This document shows, one piece after another, positions 44,978-53,746 of a DNA stretch of 64,000 nt (its first letter is position 1; each line of letters starts with the position of its first letter). Location: assembly GCF_003337575.1 (NCBI RefSeq), contig NZ_QPJM01000006.1, forward strand, positions 186,001 to 250,000, given 5' to 3'. The notes below the pieces were generated by a model. It was given only the letters and a program-made list of their open reading frames with translations. It made no database searches and was not told the origin of the DNA. The DNA comes from Phyllobacterium bourgognense. Its GTDB lineage: Bacteria > Pseudomonadota > Alphaproteobacteria > Rhizobiales > Rhizobiaceae. A program made the position numbers and the translations under genes.

Positions 44978-45619
44978 TTACTCGTCTTCTTTTTCTTCCG
45001 TTTCAGTGGGTTCTGCTGCTGCGGCTTCGGTCGTTTCTTCCTCAGCGGCGAGAACAGCCGGGGCTGCAATCGTTGCGATGGTGAAGTCGCGATCATGAAT
45101 AACCGATGTCACTCCCTTGGGCAGGGTAACAGCAGAAATATGGATCGAGTCGCCGATCTGCGTACCAGTGAGGTCGATTTCAATCGCATCTGGAATAGCG
45201 TTGGCCGAGGCATGAAGTTCAATATCGTGACGAACGATATTGAGTACGCCGCCGCGCTTGATGCCAGGCGAGGCTTCCTCGTGAAGGAAGTGAATCGGCA
45301 CATGCACGTTCACCATGGACTTGGCCGATACGCGCAGGAAGTCGACGTGTACTGGCTTGTCACTGACAGGATCAAGCTGGAAGTCCTTAGGAAGGACCTG
45401 AATCGACTTGCCATCCAGAAGGATGTTGGCAATTGTCGTCTTGAAACCGCCGCCGTGAATCTTGTAGTACAGCGTCTTGTAGTCGAGGGTAATCGAGACT
45501 GGCGCCTGCTTGTCACCATAGATGACGGCCGGCACTTTACCGTTGCGGCGAATTTCCCGGGAGGACCCCTTACCAACCCGTTCGCGCGCCTCGGCCTTGA
45601 GCTCGTATGCTTCGCTCAT
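44978..45619 (-). CDS. rplY: 50S ribosomal protein L25 (long, Ctc type)
   Basis: A 5S rRNA-binding ribosomal protein of 213 residues. The N-terminal L25 domain (about 1-95) begins with [20 protein letters not shown]. The second, TL5/Ctc-type β domain covers about 96-185. The acidic, Ala/Thr-rich tail ([20 protein letters not shown]) is typical of the long alphaproteobacterial form. It is the first gene of the rplY-pth-ychF-MaoC-MaoC transcript and is separated from prs by a terminator. Confidence 0.95.
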   Translation of the reverse strand: MSEAYELKAEARERVGKGSSREIRRNGKVPAVIYGDKQAPVSITLDYKTLYYKIHGGGFKTTIANILLDGKSIQVLPKDFQLDPVSDKPVHVDFLRVSAKSMVNVHVPIHFLHEEASPGIKRGGVLNIVRHDIELHASANAIPDAIEIDLTGTQIGDSIHISAVTLPKGVTSVIHDRDFTIATIAAPAVLAAEEETTEAAAAEPTETEEKEDE

Positions 45620-45678
45620 GGCATTTCCTTTCGAGGTTCAAATCTGGAGTGTTTTTCGAGGCCAGTGCATGGCTGTTC

Positions 45679-45734
45679 AAAAAACATGAAGCGGTCGCAC
45701 GCTCACCCGAAACCGGATGAAATGACCGCTTCAT
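45679..45734 (-). terminator. Rho-independent terminator of prs (leftward)
   Basis: ATGAAGCGGTC (45686-45696) and GACCGCTTCAT (45724-45734) form a perfect 11-bp stem. On the minus strand it is followed by six T (A-run at 45679-45684). A smaller stem (CACCCG with CGGATG) can form inside the 27-nt loop. It ends the prs transcript ahead of rplY. Confidence 0.8.
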
Positions 45735-45838
45735 TCCGCGTTGCCTCCAAGGGTGTCTACGCGGATGGCGGCTCTATAACGGAAAGGCGACAGATGTGCA
45801 AGTTTGTTGCTTGCGCAGCGGCAGGCAATTCTCGAGCA

Positions 45839-46771
45839 TTAATCGAAAAGACTGGAAACGGACTCTTCCGAGGCTGTTCGCGAGACGGCTTCACCGATCA
45901 GATCGGAAATCGACAGCACCCGGATATTGGGTGCGGCTTCAATGGCCGGGGTTGGCTGAATGGAATCGGTAATGACCAATTCCTTAAGCTTGGAACTGGC
46001 GATACGGGCGGCAGCGCCGCCAGACAGTACGCCGTGAGTAATATAGGCCGTAACGCTGGTGGCACCCTTTGCAAGGAGTGCCTCGGCTGCGTTGCATAGC
46101 GTGCCGCCAGAATCGACGATATCGTCGAACAGCAGGCAATCCTTGCCGCGCACATCGCCGATGACATTCATGACTTCGGACTCGCCCGGTCGATCACGCC
46201 GCTTGTCGACGATGGCGAGCTGTGCATCGATGCGTTTTGCCAGAGACCGGGCACGTACGACACCGCCGACGTCAGGGGAAACGACCATCACATTCGACTT
46301 GCCGTAATGTGCGCGGACATCGCGGGCAAAGACCGGAACAGCGTAGAGATTGTCGGTCGGGATATCGAAGAAGCCTTGAATCTGGCCCGCGTGCAGATCA
46401 AGCGTGAGGACGCGGTTTGCACCAGCTTCGGTGATCAGATTTGCCACGAGTTTTGCAGAAATCGGCGTGCGTGGACCTGGCTTGCGATCTTGACGGGCAT
46501 AGCCGAAATACGGAAGAACAGCCGTGATACGTTTTGCCGACGAGCGGCGGAATGCATCGATCATGATCAGCAATTCCATCAAATGATCGTTTGCCGGAAA
46601 AGAAGTCGACTGCATGACGAAGACGTCTTCGCCGCGGACGTTTTCCTGAATCTCGACGAAGATCTCTTGGTCGGCGAAACGGCGGACACTGGCTTTTCCA
46701 AGCGGAATATTGAGATATTTGGCAACAGATTCGGCAAGAACACGATTGGAATTGCCCGCGAAGAGTTTCAT
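45839..46771 (-). CDS. prs: Ribose-phosphate pyrophosphokinase
   Basis: It makes PRPP from ribose 5-phosphate and ATP, the precursor for purines, pyrimidines, His, Trp and NAD. The 310-residue length and motifs are standard: [15 protein letters not shown]-like loop near residue 40, [22 protein letters not shown] and the PRPP-binding [13 protein letters not shown]. It is a single gene with its own terminator. Confidence 0.97.
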   Translation of the reverse strand: MKLFAGNSNRVLAESVAKYLNIPLGKASVRRFADQEIFVEIQENVRGEDVFVMQSTSFPANDHLMELLIMIDAFRRSSAKRITAVLPYFGYARQDRKPGPRTPISAKLVANLITEAGANRVLTLDLHAGQIQGFFDIPTDNLYAVPVFARDVRAHYGKSNVMVVSPDVGGVVRARSLAKRIDAQLAIVDKRRDRPGESEVMNVIGDVRGKDCLLFDDIVDSGGTLCNAAEALLAKGATSVTAYITHGVLSGGAAARIASSKLKELVITDSIQPTPAIEAAPNIRVLSISDLIGEAVSRTASEESVSSLFD

Positions 46772-46916
46772 GCCGTATTTTCTCCACGTCTTTTTCAGAG
46801 CGCAGCCAAAGTAAAGGGTATGGCGGGCCTTTTACTGCCCCTGACGCACATTGCAAGCGGGCAGGCAGGATTCATACACAATTCAGCGAGAATATCGCCT
46901 TAAACGTGTAAATATG

Positions 46917-47579
46917 TCACGTCTTGGCACCTGATACCCATGTCATATAACCTTGGATAGCCTTGTCAGCGATGCCTTCCATAACCTTCGGGGGGACGGT
47001 ACTCCACGGGTCAGTTCCTCCTCCAGGCACCTTTTCTTGACCCTGTATCCGGTGCAGGCGTGTGCCGGCTGGATCAAGTACATCCCATACGTAGATGATC
47101 GTCGTCTGGTTGCCATCAGGGAGAGCAGAAAAGTAGCCCTTCATGATTTGTGTGTTGTCTGTGTCGCCGGCCGTGCCGAGCGTGATGCCCTTTTCCTTGG
47201 CAAGTGCGGACAGACGTTGCGATAACGGCGTGGCCGCGGCGATAGGTGCGCCGACAATGGGTGCAAACCGCAACTTTGCCGTGCGCTGTGCGCCGGGCGC
47301 GGCTGGCGCACCGGTCTGGGTCGCTCCAGATGCCGTTGTGGTTGTGTTCGAGGTTGCTGGGGTCGTTACGGGGACGGCGCCCGGTGTCGTCGTTGCTGCG
47401 TTTGTGCCGACCGCCGTAGTGCTGGTTGCCGAAGTACCTGGCGTTGCTGGCTGGCTTCCTTGCGCTGGCGGTAGATCAGCTTTGGTAACGCCAATGGGGG
47501 ATTCTGAACTATTACATGCTGCAAGAGTGAAACCGGTCACGACTGCGAATACACATTTCAGTGAATTGCGAGACTTCAT
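46917..47579 (-). CDS. Putative lipoprotein with Thr/Ala/Pro-rich linker
   Basis: A 220-residue protein. The signal peptide ends in a lipobox (TLAAC, Cys about 22), so the mature protein should be lipid-anchored. Residues 30-100 are low-complexity Thr/Ala/Pro/Gly; the corresponding DNA is a repetitive GTC/ACC-like stretch at about 47270-47470. A globular domain of about 120 residues follows (APIVGAPIAAATPLSQRLS … GYFSALPDGNQTTIIYVWDV … IQGQEKVPGG). I do not recognise the domain. Anchoring in the outer membrane is likely because the residue after Cys is Asn, not Asp. Confidence 0.8.
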   Translation of the reverse strand: MKSRNSLKCVFAVVTGFTLAACNSSESPIGVTKADLPPAQGSQPATPGTSATSTTAVGTNAATTTPGAVPVTTPATSNTTTTASGATQTGAPAAPGAQRTAKLRFAPIVGAPIAAATPLSQRLSALAKEKGITLGTAGDTDNTQIMKGYFSALPDGNQTTIIYVWDVLDPAGTRLHRIQGQEKVPGGGTDPWSTVPPKVMEGIADKAIQGYMTWVSGAKT

Positions 47580-47641
47580 TTACTCAAACCCCGTCATGAG
47601 TCACCAATGTGCTCATCTACAAGCAAAAACAGACAAAAGTT

Positions 47642-48793
47642 TTATTTTACGATCAAGTCAAGAGATTGGCGGGAAAGCGGCTCCGCCTGACCATTGGTCG
47701 TAAGATAGGTACGACCCAGCGTCATGGCCGTATTGCTCTCGGAGTCCATGATGATCATGTGAGCAAACAGGGTCATATCGGGCTGGATACGTTCGGGATT
47801 CCCGGAATAAAACATCGGCATGTCCATCCAGGAAGGTGTGAAGCGGGCACCAACCGAATAGCCGCAGGCGTTGAGACGGTGGCGGGTCAATTCATGCGCC
47901 TCCATCACCTTGGCGTGAGCATCGAATACATCGCCAAAAGTGAAATCAGGCGTCATCGCAGCTTCTACAGCCTCAAGAGCTTCGTGTGCCGCGTCATAAA
48001 GCTCCTGGTGCCGTTTCGATGCCTTGCCGGTCAATATCGTGCGCATCATGGGGGCGTGGTAGTGACGATAGACGCCGGCCCATTCCAAAGTCAGTTGATC
48101 ATTTTTGGTAAGCTTGCGTCGCCCGGACTTGTAACGGCAGAGAAGCGCGTCCTCACCCGAGCCAATGATGAACTCATTGGCCGGATAATCGCCGCCGCCT
48201 GCAAAAATTGCCGATTGCATGGCAGCAAGTATAGCGCCTTCATCTGCGCCGGCTTTCACAAGTTTAAGCGCTGCGTCGAGCGCTTCGTCACTGAGTTCTG
48301 CCGCCTTGCGGCTATAGACGATTTCGGCAGGGCTCTTGAGGAGGCGCAATTTGTCGACAATGCCTGATATGTCGACGAGTTGCCCGAATGCTGTGAGTTG
48401 TTCATCAAGCTTCCGACCGTTGGCAGCGGTGAGTCCATGGGTCTGGTATTCGATACCAATACGGCAACCGAGCAGATCGAGATCATTGAGAAGTTCGCGC
48501 AAATCGGCTGCGGGATTGGCGTTGTCTCGGTCTGCCCACACGAGGATATTCTCGATGTTCGAAGTTTGCCGCGCTTGTCTCAAATCGGCGGAACGGGTCA
48601 TCAACACGTTGCTGCCATCCGCCTTGACGACCAGGCATTGGAAGAAACAGAAGCCAAAGGTGTCGTAGCCGGTGAGCCAGTACGTGCTTTCTTGAGCAAA
48701 CAACAAGACCGCATCGAGCTTCTGCTCGGCCATCACCATCATGAGCCGATCACGGCGCGCAGCAAATTCTTCCGGTTCGAAATGCAGGGCCAT
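47642..48793 (-). CDS. M24-fold (Xaa-Pro peptidase/creatinase-like) protein lacking canonical metal ligands
   Basis: 383 residues with the N-terminal creatinase domain (about 1-125) and the pita-bread domain (about 150-383). In metal-dependent M24 enzymes the first ligands are Asp-x-G … H-x-D; here the segment reads LEWAGVYRHYHAPMMRT, with Glu and Pro in those positions. The usual GHGIG is GYSVGARFTPSW. These changes recall the creatinase/ectoine-hydrolase side of the family, so a C-N hydrolase acting on a small amide is more likely than a dipeptidase. It starts 4 nt after pgeF and is the last gene of the lgt-midA-pgeF transcript. Confidence 0.85.
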   Translation of the reverse strand: MALHFEPEEFAARRDRLMMVMAEQKLDAVLLFAQESTYWLTGYDTFGFCFFQCLVVKADGSNVLMTRSADLRQARQTSNIENILVWADRDNANPAADLRELLNDLDLLGCRIGIEYQTHGLTAANGRKLDEQLTAFGQLVDISGIVDKLRLLKSPAEIVYSRKAAELSDEALDAALKLVKAGADEGAILAAMQSAIFAGGGDYPANEFIIGSGEDALLCRYKSGRRKLTKNDQLTLEWAGVYRHYHAPMMRTILTGKASKRHQELYDAAHEALEAVEAAMTPDFTFGDVFDAHAKVMEAHELTRHRLNACGYSVGARFTPSWMDMPMFYSGNPERIQPDMTLFAHMIIMDSESNTAMTLGRTYLTTNGQAEPLSRQSLDLIVK

Positions 48794-48797
48794 ATTC

Positions 48798-49589
48798 TTA
48801 CTCCGTGATCATAATAGCTGATATCTGCCGGCCGTAATCAGCTTCCTTGCGGTGGGTCGTCCGGCGGTAGGAGAAAAACTGTTCCTCATCCGCGTAGGTG
48901 CACTGTTGAAGCCCCGAGGCTTCTACCCCGGCACGTTCAAGCCGCGTGGTGATAAAGGCCCATAGGTCGAACATCTTGTGACCACTATTGGCCGAATCGC
49001 GAAAAAACGCCCGGTAGGAGGGGTCAGTTCCGACGAACTGCTCATAGAACTCTGCTCCCACTTCGTAATTATCGGGGCCGATTGTTGGGCCGAGAACAGC
49101 CTGGATCCGGTCGCGACGTGCGCCCAGTGCAATCATCGCGTCAACGGTATTTTCGAGAATGCCGTCGATGGCTCCGCGCCACCCGGCATGCGCTGCGGCC
49201 ACTACCTTCGCCTTGGTGTCAGCAAAAAGAATAGGACCGCAATCGGCAGAAAGAGCGCCAATGACAATGCCGGGAGTGGCGGTCACAATAGCGTCGGCTT
49301 TGGGCCTCTCCCCATTTAGCGGCGCCGTAACGGTGATGACATCAGATGAATGAACCTGATGGACGGTGACAAGCTGTGACAGGGCAGCTCCGAGCGATTC
49401 AGCCACGCGCCTGCGATTTTCCTTGACGCGAGCTTGATCGTCGTTTGAACCGCTGCCCACATTCAGGCCACGATAAATGCCGTCCGACACGCCGCCTTTA
49501 CGCGTAAAGAACCCATGAGCGATTCGGTCTTTTTCAGGGGATCCCAGCAAGGAGGAACGCAGCGGTGCTGGTTTGTCTGACGTTATCAT
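48798..49589 (-). CDS. pgeF: Peptidoglycan editing factor PgeF (YfiH, multicopper polyphenol oxidase-like)
   Basis: A 263-residue YfiH/LACC1-family protein that removes wrongly incorporated residues from peptidoglycan precursors in E. coli. The zinc/copper-type ligands are visible: His in VTVHQVHSSDV, Cys in SADCGPILFAD and His in AAHAGWRGAIDGI. The N-terminal FFTRKGGVSDGIY is the family opening motif. The gene sits in a leftward operon with lgt and the MidA-like methyltransferase. Confidence 0.92.
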   Translation of the reverse strand: MITSDKPAPLRSSLLGSPEKDRIAHGFFTRKGGVSDGIYRGLNVGSGSNDDQARVKENRRRVAESLGAALSQLVTVHQVHSSDVITVTAPLNGERPKADAIVTATPGIVIGALSADCGPILFADTKAKVVAAAHAGWRGAIDGILENTVDAMIALGARRDRIQAVLGPTIGPDNYEVGAEFYEQFVGTDPSYRAFFRDSANSGHKMFDLWAFITTRLERAGVEASGLQQCTYADEEQFFSYRRTTHRKEADYGRQISAIMITE

Positions 49590-49652
49590 GCCGAATGCCT
49601 TTCAAGGGAGCGGATGGTGGTTGAGCAATCGATTGAAGTCAATTGCCAGAAT

Positions 49653-50735
49653 TCATTTCGCTTCGAATGGGAAAACATGCGTTGCCGGATCGCTCACACA
49701 CAGCACCTTGAACAACGTTCCCATCTGTTCCGGGTCCGCCAACCGTTCGACGTCGAGGCGAATTTGTTCCTGGAGCTCCGCAGATTTGTGTTGGCCCAAG
49801 GCTCCGGCGCGATCAAGCAAGCCCATGGCCAGCAAAAAATCGCCTTGCGTCATCGCACTGGTCTTGCAACCTTCCCTGCGTGCAGCCAGCGCAAGAGCAT
49901 GAAAATCCACATGGGTGGTTAGGTCGGCTGCGCCGGGAATATGCAGGACATCGACAGAGTTGTGGTGGCTGAGCGCTTGCAACGTATCGCCGAAGCCCTG
50001 TTGCAAATGTCCGTAGTCGAACAACAGCGCTGCACCTCGCTCACGATGAATGCGCGCTGCAATTTGCTGCATGAGGGCATTGCGGGCCGGAGCAATCTCG
50101 AAAATACTCCCTTCCGGTGCGATGTCGCTACCCGGCGGAAGCAGAGTTGCATCAATCGAGCCGGAACCGGCAGCAAAGACAAGGTTTTGCACTGCGTCGA
50201 GCGCGAGTACGCGTTCAACAAAACGCCCTTTCGTCTTCACATATTGACGTGAGGGAATGGCATCGAAAAGCTCGTTGGCGACGGTAATCAGCGGACCTGA
50301 CGCTATATCGTCAAAGTTCTTTTTCCAGGCGATGGAACTACTGTGTTTCCCCAGCGTCTTTTGCTGAATTTCAGTCAAACGCTCGCTGATTTCAATCATA
50401 TGAATTTTAGCGGCTGCAACAAAACCCGGTGCGATCTTGCCGGCCGTACGGATGAGATCGTTCATAAGCGTGCCGCGTCCAGGCCCAAATTCGCAGAGAA
50501 CGAAATCGTCGGGCGACCCAAGCGCTTGCCAAGTGTCGACACACCAGACGCCGACGAGTTCACCGAACATCTGACTAACCTCGGGCGCCGTGATGAAATC
50601 GCCGTCTTTGCCGAATGGTTCGCGCGTTGTGTAGTACCCCGCGTCTCGATCGAACAGACACATGGCCATATAGTCAGCAACGCTGATCGGGCCATCGGCC
50701 TCGATTTGCCTGATAATGCGTTGCTTGAGATTCAT
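49653..50735 (-). CDS. MidA/NDUFAF7-like SAM-dependent methyltransferase
   Basis: A 360-residue class I methyltransferase of the family that includes mitochondrial NDUFAF7, which methylates an Arg in the complex I subunit NDUFS2. The segments [28 protein letters not shown]-type motif ([16 protein letters not shown]) and [14 protein letters not shown] are characteristic. In this organism it probably methylates a complex I subunit; this is inferred from the family. The start overlaps the lgt stop by 4 nt (ATGA). Confidence 0.9.
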   Translation of the reverse strand: MNLKQRIIRQIEADGPISVADYMAMCLFDRDAGYYTTREPFGKDGDFITAPEVSQMFGELVGVWCVDTWQALGSPDDFVLCEFGPGRGTLMNDLIRTAGKIAPGFVAAAKIHMIEISERLTEIQQKTLGKHSSSIAWKKNFDDIASGPLITVANELFDAIPSRQYVKTKGRFVERVLALDAVQNLVFAAGSGSIDATLLPPGSDIAPEGSIFEIAPARNALMQQIAARIHRERGAALLFDYGHLQQGFGDTLQALSHHNSVDVLHIPGAADLTTHVDFHALALAARREGCKTSAMTQGDFLLAMGLLDRAGALGQHKSAELQEQIRLDVERLADPEQMGTLFKVLCVSDPATHVFPFEAK

Positions 50736-51595
50736 CGTCCGGTCGCCACCTCAGGGTTGCGGGCAGACAAGATGAACACGAGCCCGACGAGGACCATGGG
50801 AACGGAAAGCACCATCCCCATCGTTAGCCAGCCGCCATAAAGGTAGCCAAGTTGCGCGTCCGGCTCCCGGAAAAACTCGACGAAAATACGCGATAGTCCG
50901 TAGAGCATCACGAACGTTCCGCCGATAAATCGTGGGCTTTTCAGCTTGCGACCGTAGAAGATCAATAGAGCCAAAATTGTGAACAATATGATTCCCTCAA
51001 GTCCTGCCTCGTATAACTGGCTCGGATGGCGCACGAACGGGCCGCCTGTCGGGAAGATCATGCCCCATGGTACGTCTGTCGGGCGCCCCCATAATTCGCT
51101 GTTGATGAAATTGGCAACGCGTACAAGGCCGAGACCAACAGGCACACCTGCGGCAATTGTATCGAGCATGCTGTAGACGTTGATCCGGCGTGAGCGGGCA
51201 AAGAGCACCATGGCGAGAATAGTGCCGAGCATGCCACCATGGAACGACATGCCGCCTTCCCAGACTTTGAACATGTCGAGCGGATGGGCGATATAACGGG
51301 CAAAATCATAGAACAATATATAGCCGATGCGCCCGCCGAGAACGACACCGAGCGCTGCCCACAGGACGAAATCGTCCAGGTCCGCAGGCTTCATCGGTGG
51401 TGTATTGTTTGCCCAAAGCCGAGGCTTGCTGATCAGCTTCTTGGCGTACCACCAGGAAAATAGAATGCCGGCCACGTAGCCGAGGCCATACCAATGCACC
51501 GATAGCGGACCCAAGGTAAATATTACGGGATCGATGTTGGGAAATGCGATCGCGGCAAATGTCGGTAGAAGTATTTCGCTCACAAGGAACTCCAT
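50732..51595 (-). CDS. lgt: Prolipoprotein diacylglyceryl transferase
   Basis: An essential inner-membrane enzyme that transfers diacylglycerol from phosphatidylglycerol to the lipobox Cys of prolipoproteins. The 287 residues contain about seven membrane segments and the signature [19 protein letters not shown], with the essential Arg and Glu. FHGGMLG and [13 protein letters not shown] are also conserved. It heads the leftward lgt-midA-pgeF-M24 operon and is divergent from ubiK. Confidence 0.96.
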   Translation of the reverse strand: MEFLVSEILLPTFAAIAFPNIDPVIFTLGPLSVHWYGLGYVAGILFSWWYAKKLISKPRLWANNTPPMKPADLDDFVLWAALGVVLGGRIGYILFYDFARYIAHPLDMFKVWEGGMSFHGGMLGTILAMVLFARSRRINVYSMLDTIAAGVPVGLGLVRVANFINSELWGRPTDVPWGMIFPTGGPFVRHPSQLYEAGLEGIILFTILALLIFYGRKLKSPRFIGGTFVMLYGLSRIFVEFFREPDAQLGYLYGGWLTMGMVLSVPMVLVGLVFILSARNPEVATGR

Positions 51596-51751
51596 AGTCG
51601 CGATTCAATTTGGCGGGACCATGCGCGAGGGCAAGAACAGCGTCAAGTTGCTCCGCCGGTAACATTTGCGCGTGGCTGATCCAATGCCAACTTGCTTGCA
51701 ATCGCCCCGCGCGGCGATTATTTGATTGGGAAACGAGAAAGGTGTCCGCCG

Positions 51752-52069
51752 ATGAACAATGGATCAAACCGGGTTCTTGATGAACTGGCAAAGCTCGTGA
51801 CCGATGCGGCGGGTGCCGCTCAGGGTGTGCGGCGAGAAGTCGAGACCGCATTCCGCGGTCAAGCCGAACGGTTGCTCAACACGATGGATGTCGTTCAGCG
51901 CGAAGACTTTGAAGCTGTGCGCGAAATGGCTATCCGGGCGAGGGCAGAAAACACTGCACTGCTTGCACGCATCGAGGCCCTGGAGGCGCTTGTGGGCCAG
52001 AAGGGTAAAGCGCCGAGTGACACCCCTGAAAAGCCAGCGGCTTCCGGTAGTCGTTCGAAGAAAGCCTGA
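51752..52069 (+). CDS. ubiK: Ubiquinone biosynthesis accessory factor UbiK (BMFP/YqiC)
   Basis: About 105 residues from ATG 51752 (MNNGSNRVLDELAKLVTDAA), which follows GAGAAAGGTG; the longer frame adds 20 residues without family similarity. An amphipathic helix is followed by a coiled coil (FEAVREMAIRARAENTALLA, then RIEALE) that trimerises in this family, and a Lys/Pro/Ser-rich tail. UbiK supports ubiquinone synthesis at the membrane. It is divergent from lgt and ends in a 14-bp palindrome. Confidence 0.9.
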   Translation: MNNGSNRVLDELAKLVTDAAGAAQGVRREVETAFRGQAERLLNTMDVVQREDFEAVREMAIRARAENTALLARIEALEALVGQKGKAPSDTPEKPAASGSRSKKA

Positions 52070-52101
52070 TACCGAACAAGCACGGAAGCTTGTTCGGTAT
52101 C
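52068..52101. terminator. Bidirectional hairpin between ubiK and the 57-residue gene
   Basis: GATACCGAACAAGC (52068-52081) and GCTTGTTCGGTATC (52088-52101) are perfectly complementary over 14 bp with a 6-nt loop. The left arm begins inside the ubiK stop codon. There is no T-run, so termination efficiency is uncertain, but the position between convergent genes suggests a shared terminator or RNA-stabilising structure. Confidence 0.6.
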
Positions 52102-52138
52102 CAAACGGCAATTGCCAGCCTTGTCTCGATTCCAGTGC

Positions 52139-52312
52139 TCAGGCGTTACCACCTTCCGCCAATTTTTGCTGGCCTGCAGCGATCGCCGCTTCCTGAGTGT
52201 CGTACGGGCCTACCTTGTTTCCCTCTTCTTGATTGACGGTAATCACATAGTACCACCGTCCATCATCATTTTTCTGAGTTGCGGTTACCTTGGTACTTGG
52301 CTCGCTTGTCAT
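52139..52312 (-). CDS. Small uncharacterised protein (57 aa)
   Basis: A 57-codon frame from ATG 52312 to TGA at 52139. The ATG is preceded by a near-perfect AGGAGGTGG ribosome binding site 3-4 nt upstream, which is the main reason for calling it. The predicted protein (MTSEPSTKVTATQKNDDGRW, then YYVITVNQEEGNKVGPYDTQ, then EAAIAAG…) has a short β-rich core followed by a helix. This layout is seen in small single-domain proteins such as DUF2188-like ones. I do not recognise the family. It is convergent with ubiK. Confidence 0.7.
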   Translation of the reverse strand: MTSEPSTKVTATQKNDDGRWYYVITVNQEEGNKVGPYDTQEAAIAAGQQKLAEGGNA

Positions 52313-52800
52313 GTCCACCTCCTGTTGCGTTGCATGATACAGGTAATCTAGATGATGTGGATATCGGAGATATGACGAGCGCTTGACGCTTGGCTGGTCG
52401 CTTGCCGACGAAAAGAGATTGGGAACAGGTTGTCGGTTTCCGATATTTCGATGCTACTTGGGCCTATCCCCAAAATAAATCTTAAGTATTTATCAACAGG
52501 TGGAAATCGCCGAAAATCGTTGTCTTAGAGTCAGTTAAAGGCAGCTCGTGAATCTTTTTCCGAACTTCTGTCCACACCCATTCCACCATTCGACCAAAAG
52601 GGGACTGGCGCTCGGACTCAGCATCAATACACTGAAATTACAGCATGATTCGTTTCGGCGATCATGCAGCGGTTAACAAGGTTTGTTTGCCGCGGCCCGG
52701 CTGGCGCGTTCCGCCTGTTCATTGGGTCTATGCGTTTGGTGTCTTCTGGGTGGGTTCGCTGTGCTCCCGCAGCTTCATACGAGATTCGATTTAGCAGGTA
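52313..52800. other. Long intergenic region upstream of the YbjN gene
   Basis: 488 nt without a supported gene. It contains a short inverted repeat (GCATGAT at 52643-52649 and ATCATGC at 52661-52667), a single DnaA-box-like TTATCAACA near 52492, and CTTAGAGTC at 52524-52532, which is the complement of the repeat unit found upstream of moxR. Promoters for the 57-residue gene and the YbjN gene must lie here. Confidence 0.4.
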
Positions 52801-53307
52801 ATGGCAATGAGCCTTCTGGAAATAGAGATTGCGCGCGATTTACATCCAGTTGATGTGATCGAGCATGTGGCCCACGCCAATGAGTGGGCCTTCGAGCGCA
52901 CTGGAGAGGACGAGATTGCCATAACGGTTGAGGGTAGCTGGACCGACTACCAGATTTCCTTCTCGTGGATGGAAGATTTCGAGGCGCTCCATTTGGCCTG
53001 CGCTTTCGATATTGCGATTAGCGAGCCGCGGGTCAATGAAGTGATGCGCCTGCTGTCGTTGATCAACGAACAGCTTCTTATGGGACATTTTGATCTTTGG
53101 CGGCAGGAGGGTGCCGTTATGTATCGTCAGTCACTGCTGTTGTCTGGTGGTGCAGAGCCCACGAGCAAACAGGTCGAAGTGCTGCTTTCCAGCGCGCTGG
53201 ACGCTTGCGAAACCTATTTCCAGGCATTCCAGTTCGTTGTCTGGTCTGGTTCGACGGCCCGGGAATCGCTCGACAGTATACTGTTCGAGACGGTAGGCTC
53301 GGCCTGA
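52801..53307 (+). CDS. YbjN domain-containing protein
   Basis: A 168-residue soluble protein of the YbjN family, which has a type III secretion chaperone-like fold. Recognisable elements are the N-terminal [20 protein letters not shown], the β segments [19 protein letters not shown] and the helix ending [17 protein letters not shown]. The family has been linked to stress and motility phenotypes in enterobacteria; its role here is unknown. ATG 52801 follows AGCAGGTA; a second ATG two codons later is also possible. The csaA gene starts 23 nt downstream. Confidence 0.87.
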   Translation: MAMSLLEIEIARDLHPVDVIEHVAHANEWAFERTGEDEIAITVEGSWTDYQISFSWMEDFEALHLACAFDIAISEPRVNEVMRLLSLINEQLLMGHFDLWRQEGAVMYRQSLLLSGGAEPTSKQVEVLLSSALDACETYFQAFQFVVWSGSTARESLDSILFETVGSA

Positions 53308-53330
53308 GACAATCATTCAGGACTGCAAGC

Positions 53331-53669
53331 GTGGCTACAATTACCTTTGACGATTTCGAGAAAGTGGATATCCGCGTCGGTACTATCGTTCAGGCCGAAA
53401 CATTTCCCGAAGCGCGCAAGCCCGCATTCAAGCTGAGGATCGATTTTGGTCCCGAGATCGGGATCAAGAAATCATCAGCTCAAATCACCAAGCACTACAC
53501 ATTGGAAGATCTCAACGGCCGACAGGTTATCGCCGTGATCAATTTCCCGCCGCGCCAAATCGGGCCGTTCATGTCCGAAGTGTTGACGCTGGGTTTTCCA
53601 GATGACGAAGGTGCCGTCGTCCTTGCAGCAATCAGCAAACCCGTGCCGAACGGTGGCAAGCTCTTTTAG
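53331..53669 (+). CDS. csaA: CsaA-type tRNA-binding/chaperone protein
   Basis: 112 residues from a GTG at 53331 preceded by AGGA. The protein is a single OB-fold tRNA-binding domain ([20 protein letters not shown] … [18 protein letters not shown] … [12 protein letters not shown]), which is the CsaA family length and layout. CsaA has been described as a chaperone acting in protein export in Bacillus and binds tRNA. The reading frame extends upstream through the YbjN gene, but that part is a shadow. A 16-bp hairpin follows. Confidence 0.9.
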   Translation: MATITFDDFEKVDIRVGTIVQAETFPEARKPAFKLRIDFGPEIGIKKSSAQITKHYTLEDLNGRQVIAVINFPPRQIGPFMSEVLTLGFPDDEGAVVLAAISKPVPNGGKLF

Positions 53670-53677
53670 ACAATAGA

Positions 53678-53714
53678 GAACCATACTATCGCACAGAATG
53701 CGATGGTATGGTTC
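53678..53714. terminator. Hairpin between csaA and the convergent GMC gene
   Basis: 53678-53693 (GAACCATACTATCGCA) pairs with 53699-53714 over 16 positions with one T·G wobble and a 5-nt loop. No clear T-run follows on either strand. It is placed between two convergent stops. Confidence 0.55.
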
Positions 53715-53746
53715 AGCGGTCATGCCGCCGGGAGAATTCTACGGGA

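Noticed and set aside
45095-46099. A 334-codon + strand frame across rplY, the prs terminator and prs
   Set aside because: It is antisense to two well-identified genes and runs through their terminator; it is a by-product of codon bias.
47270-47470. Repetitive GTC/ACC-like DNA as a possible tandem repeat element
   Set aside because: It is in frame within the lipoprotein gene and encodes the Thr/Ala/Pro-rich linker; the units are irregular, so I treat it as protein low complexity.
52492-52500. DnaA-box-like TTATCAACA as a hint of an origin
   Set aside because: Only one imperfect box, no cluster, no AT-rich unwinding element and no dnaA, hemE or parAB nearby.
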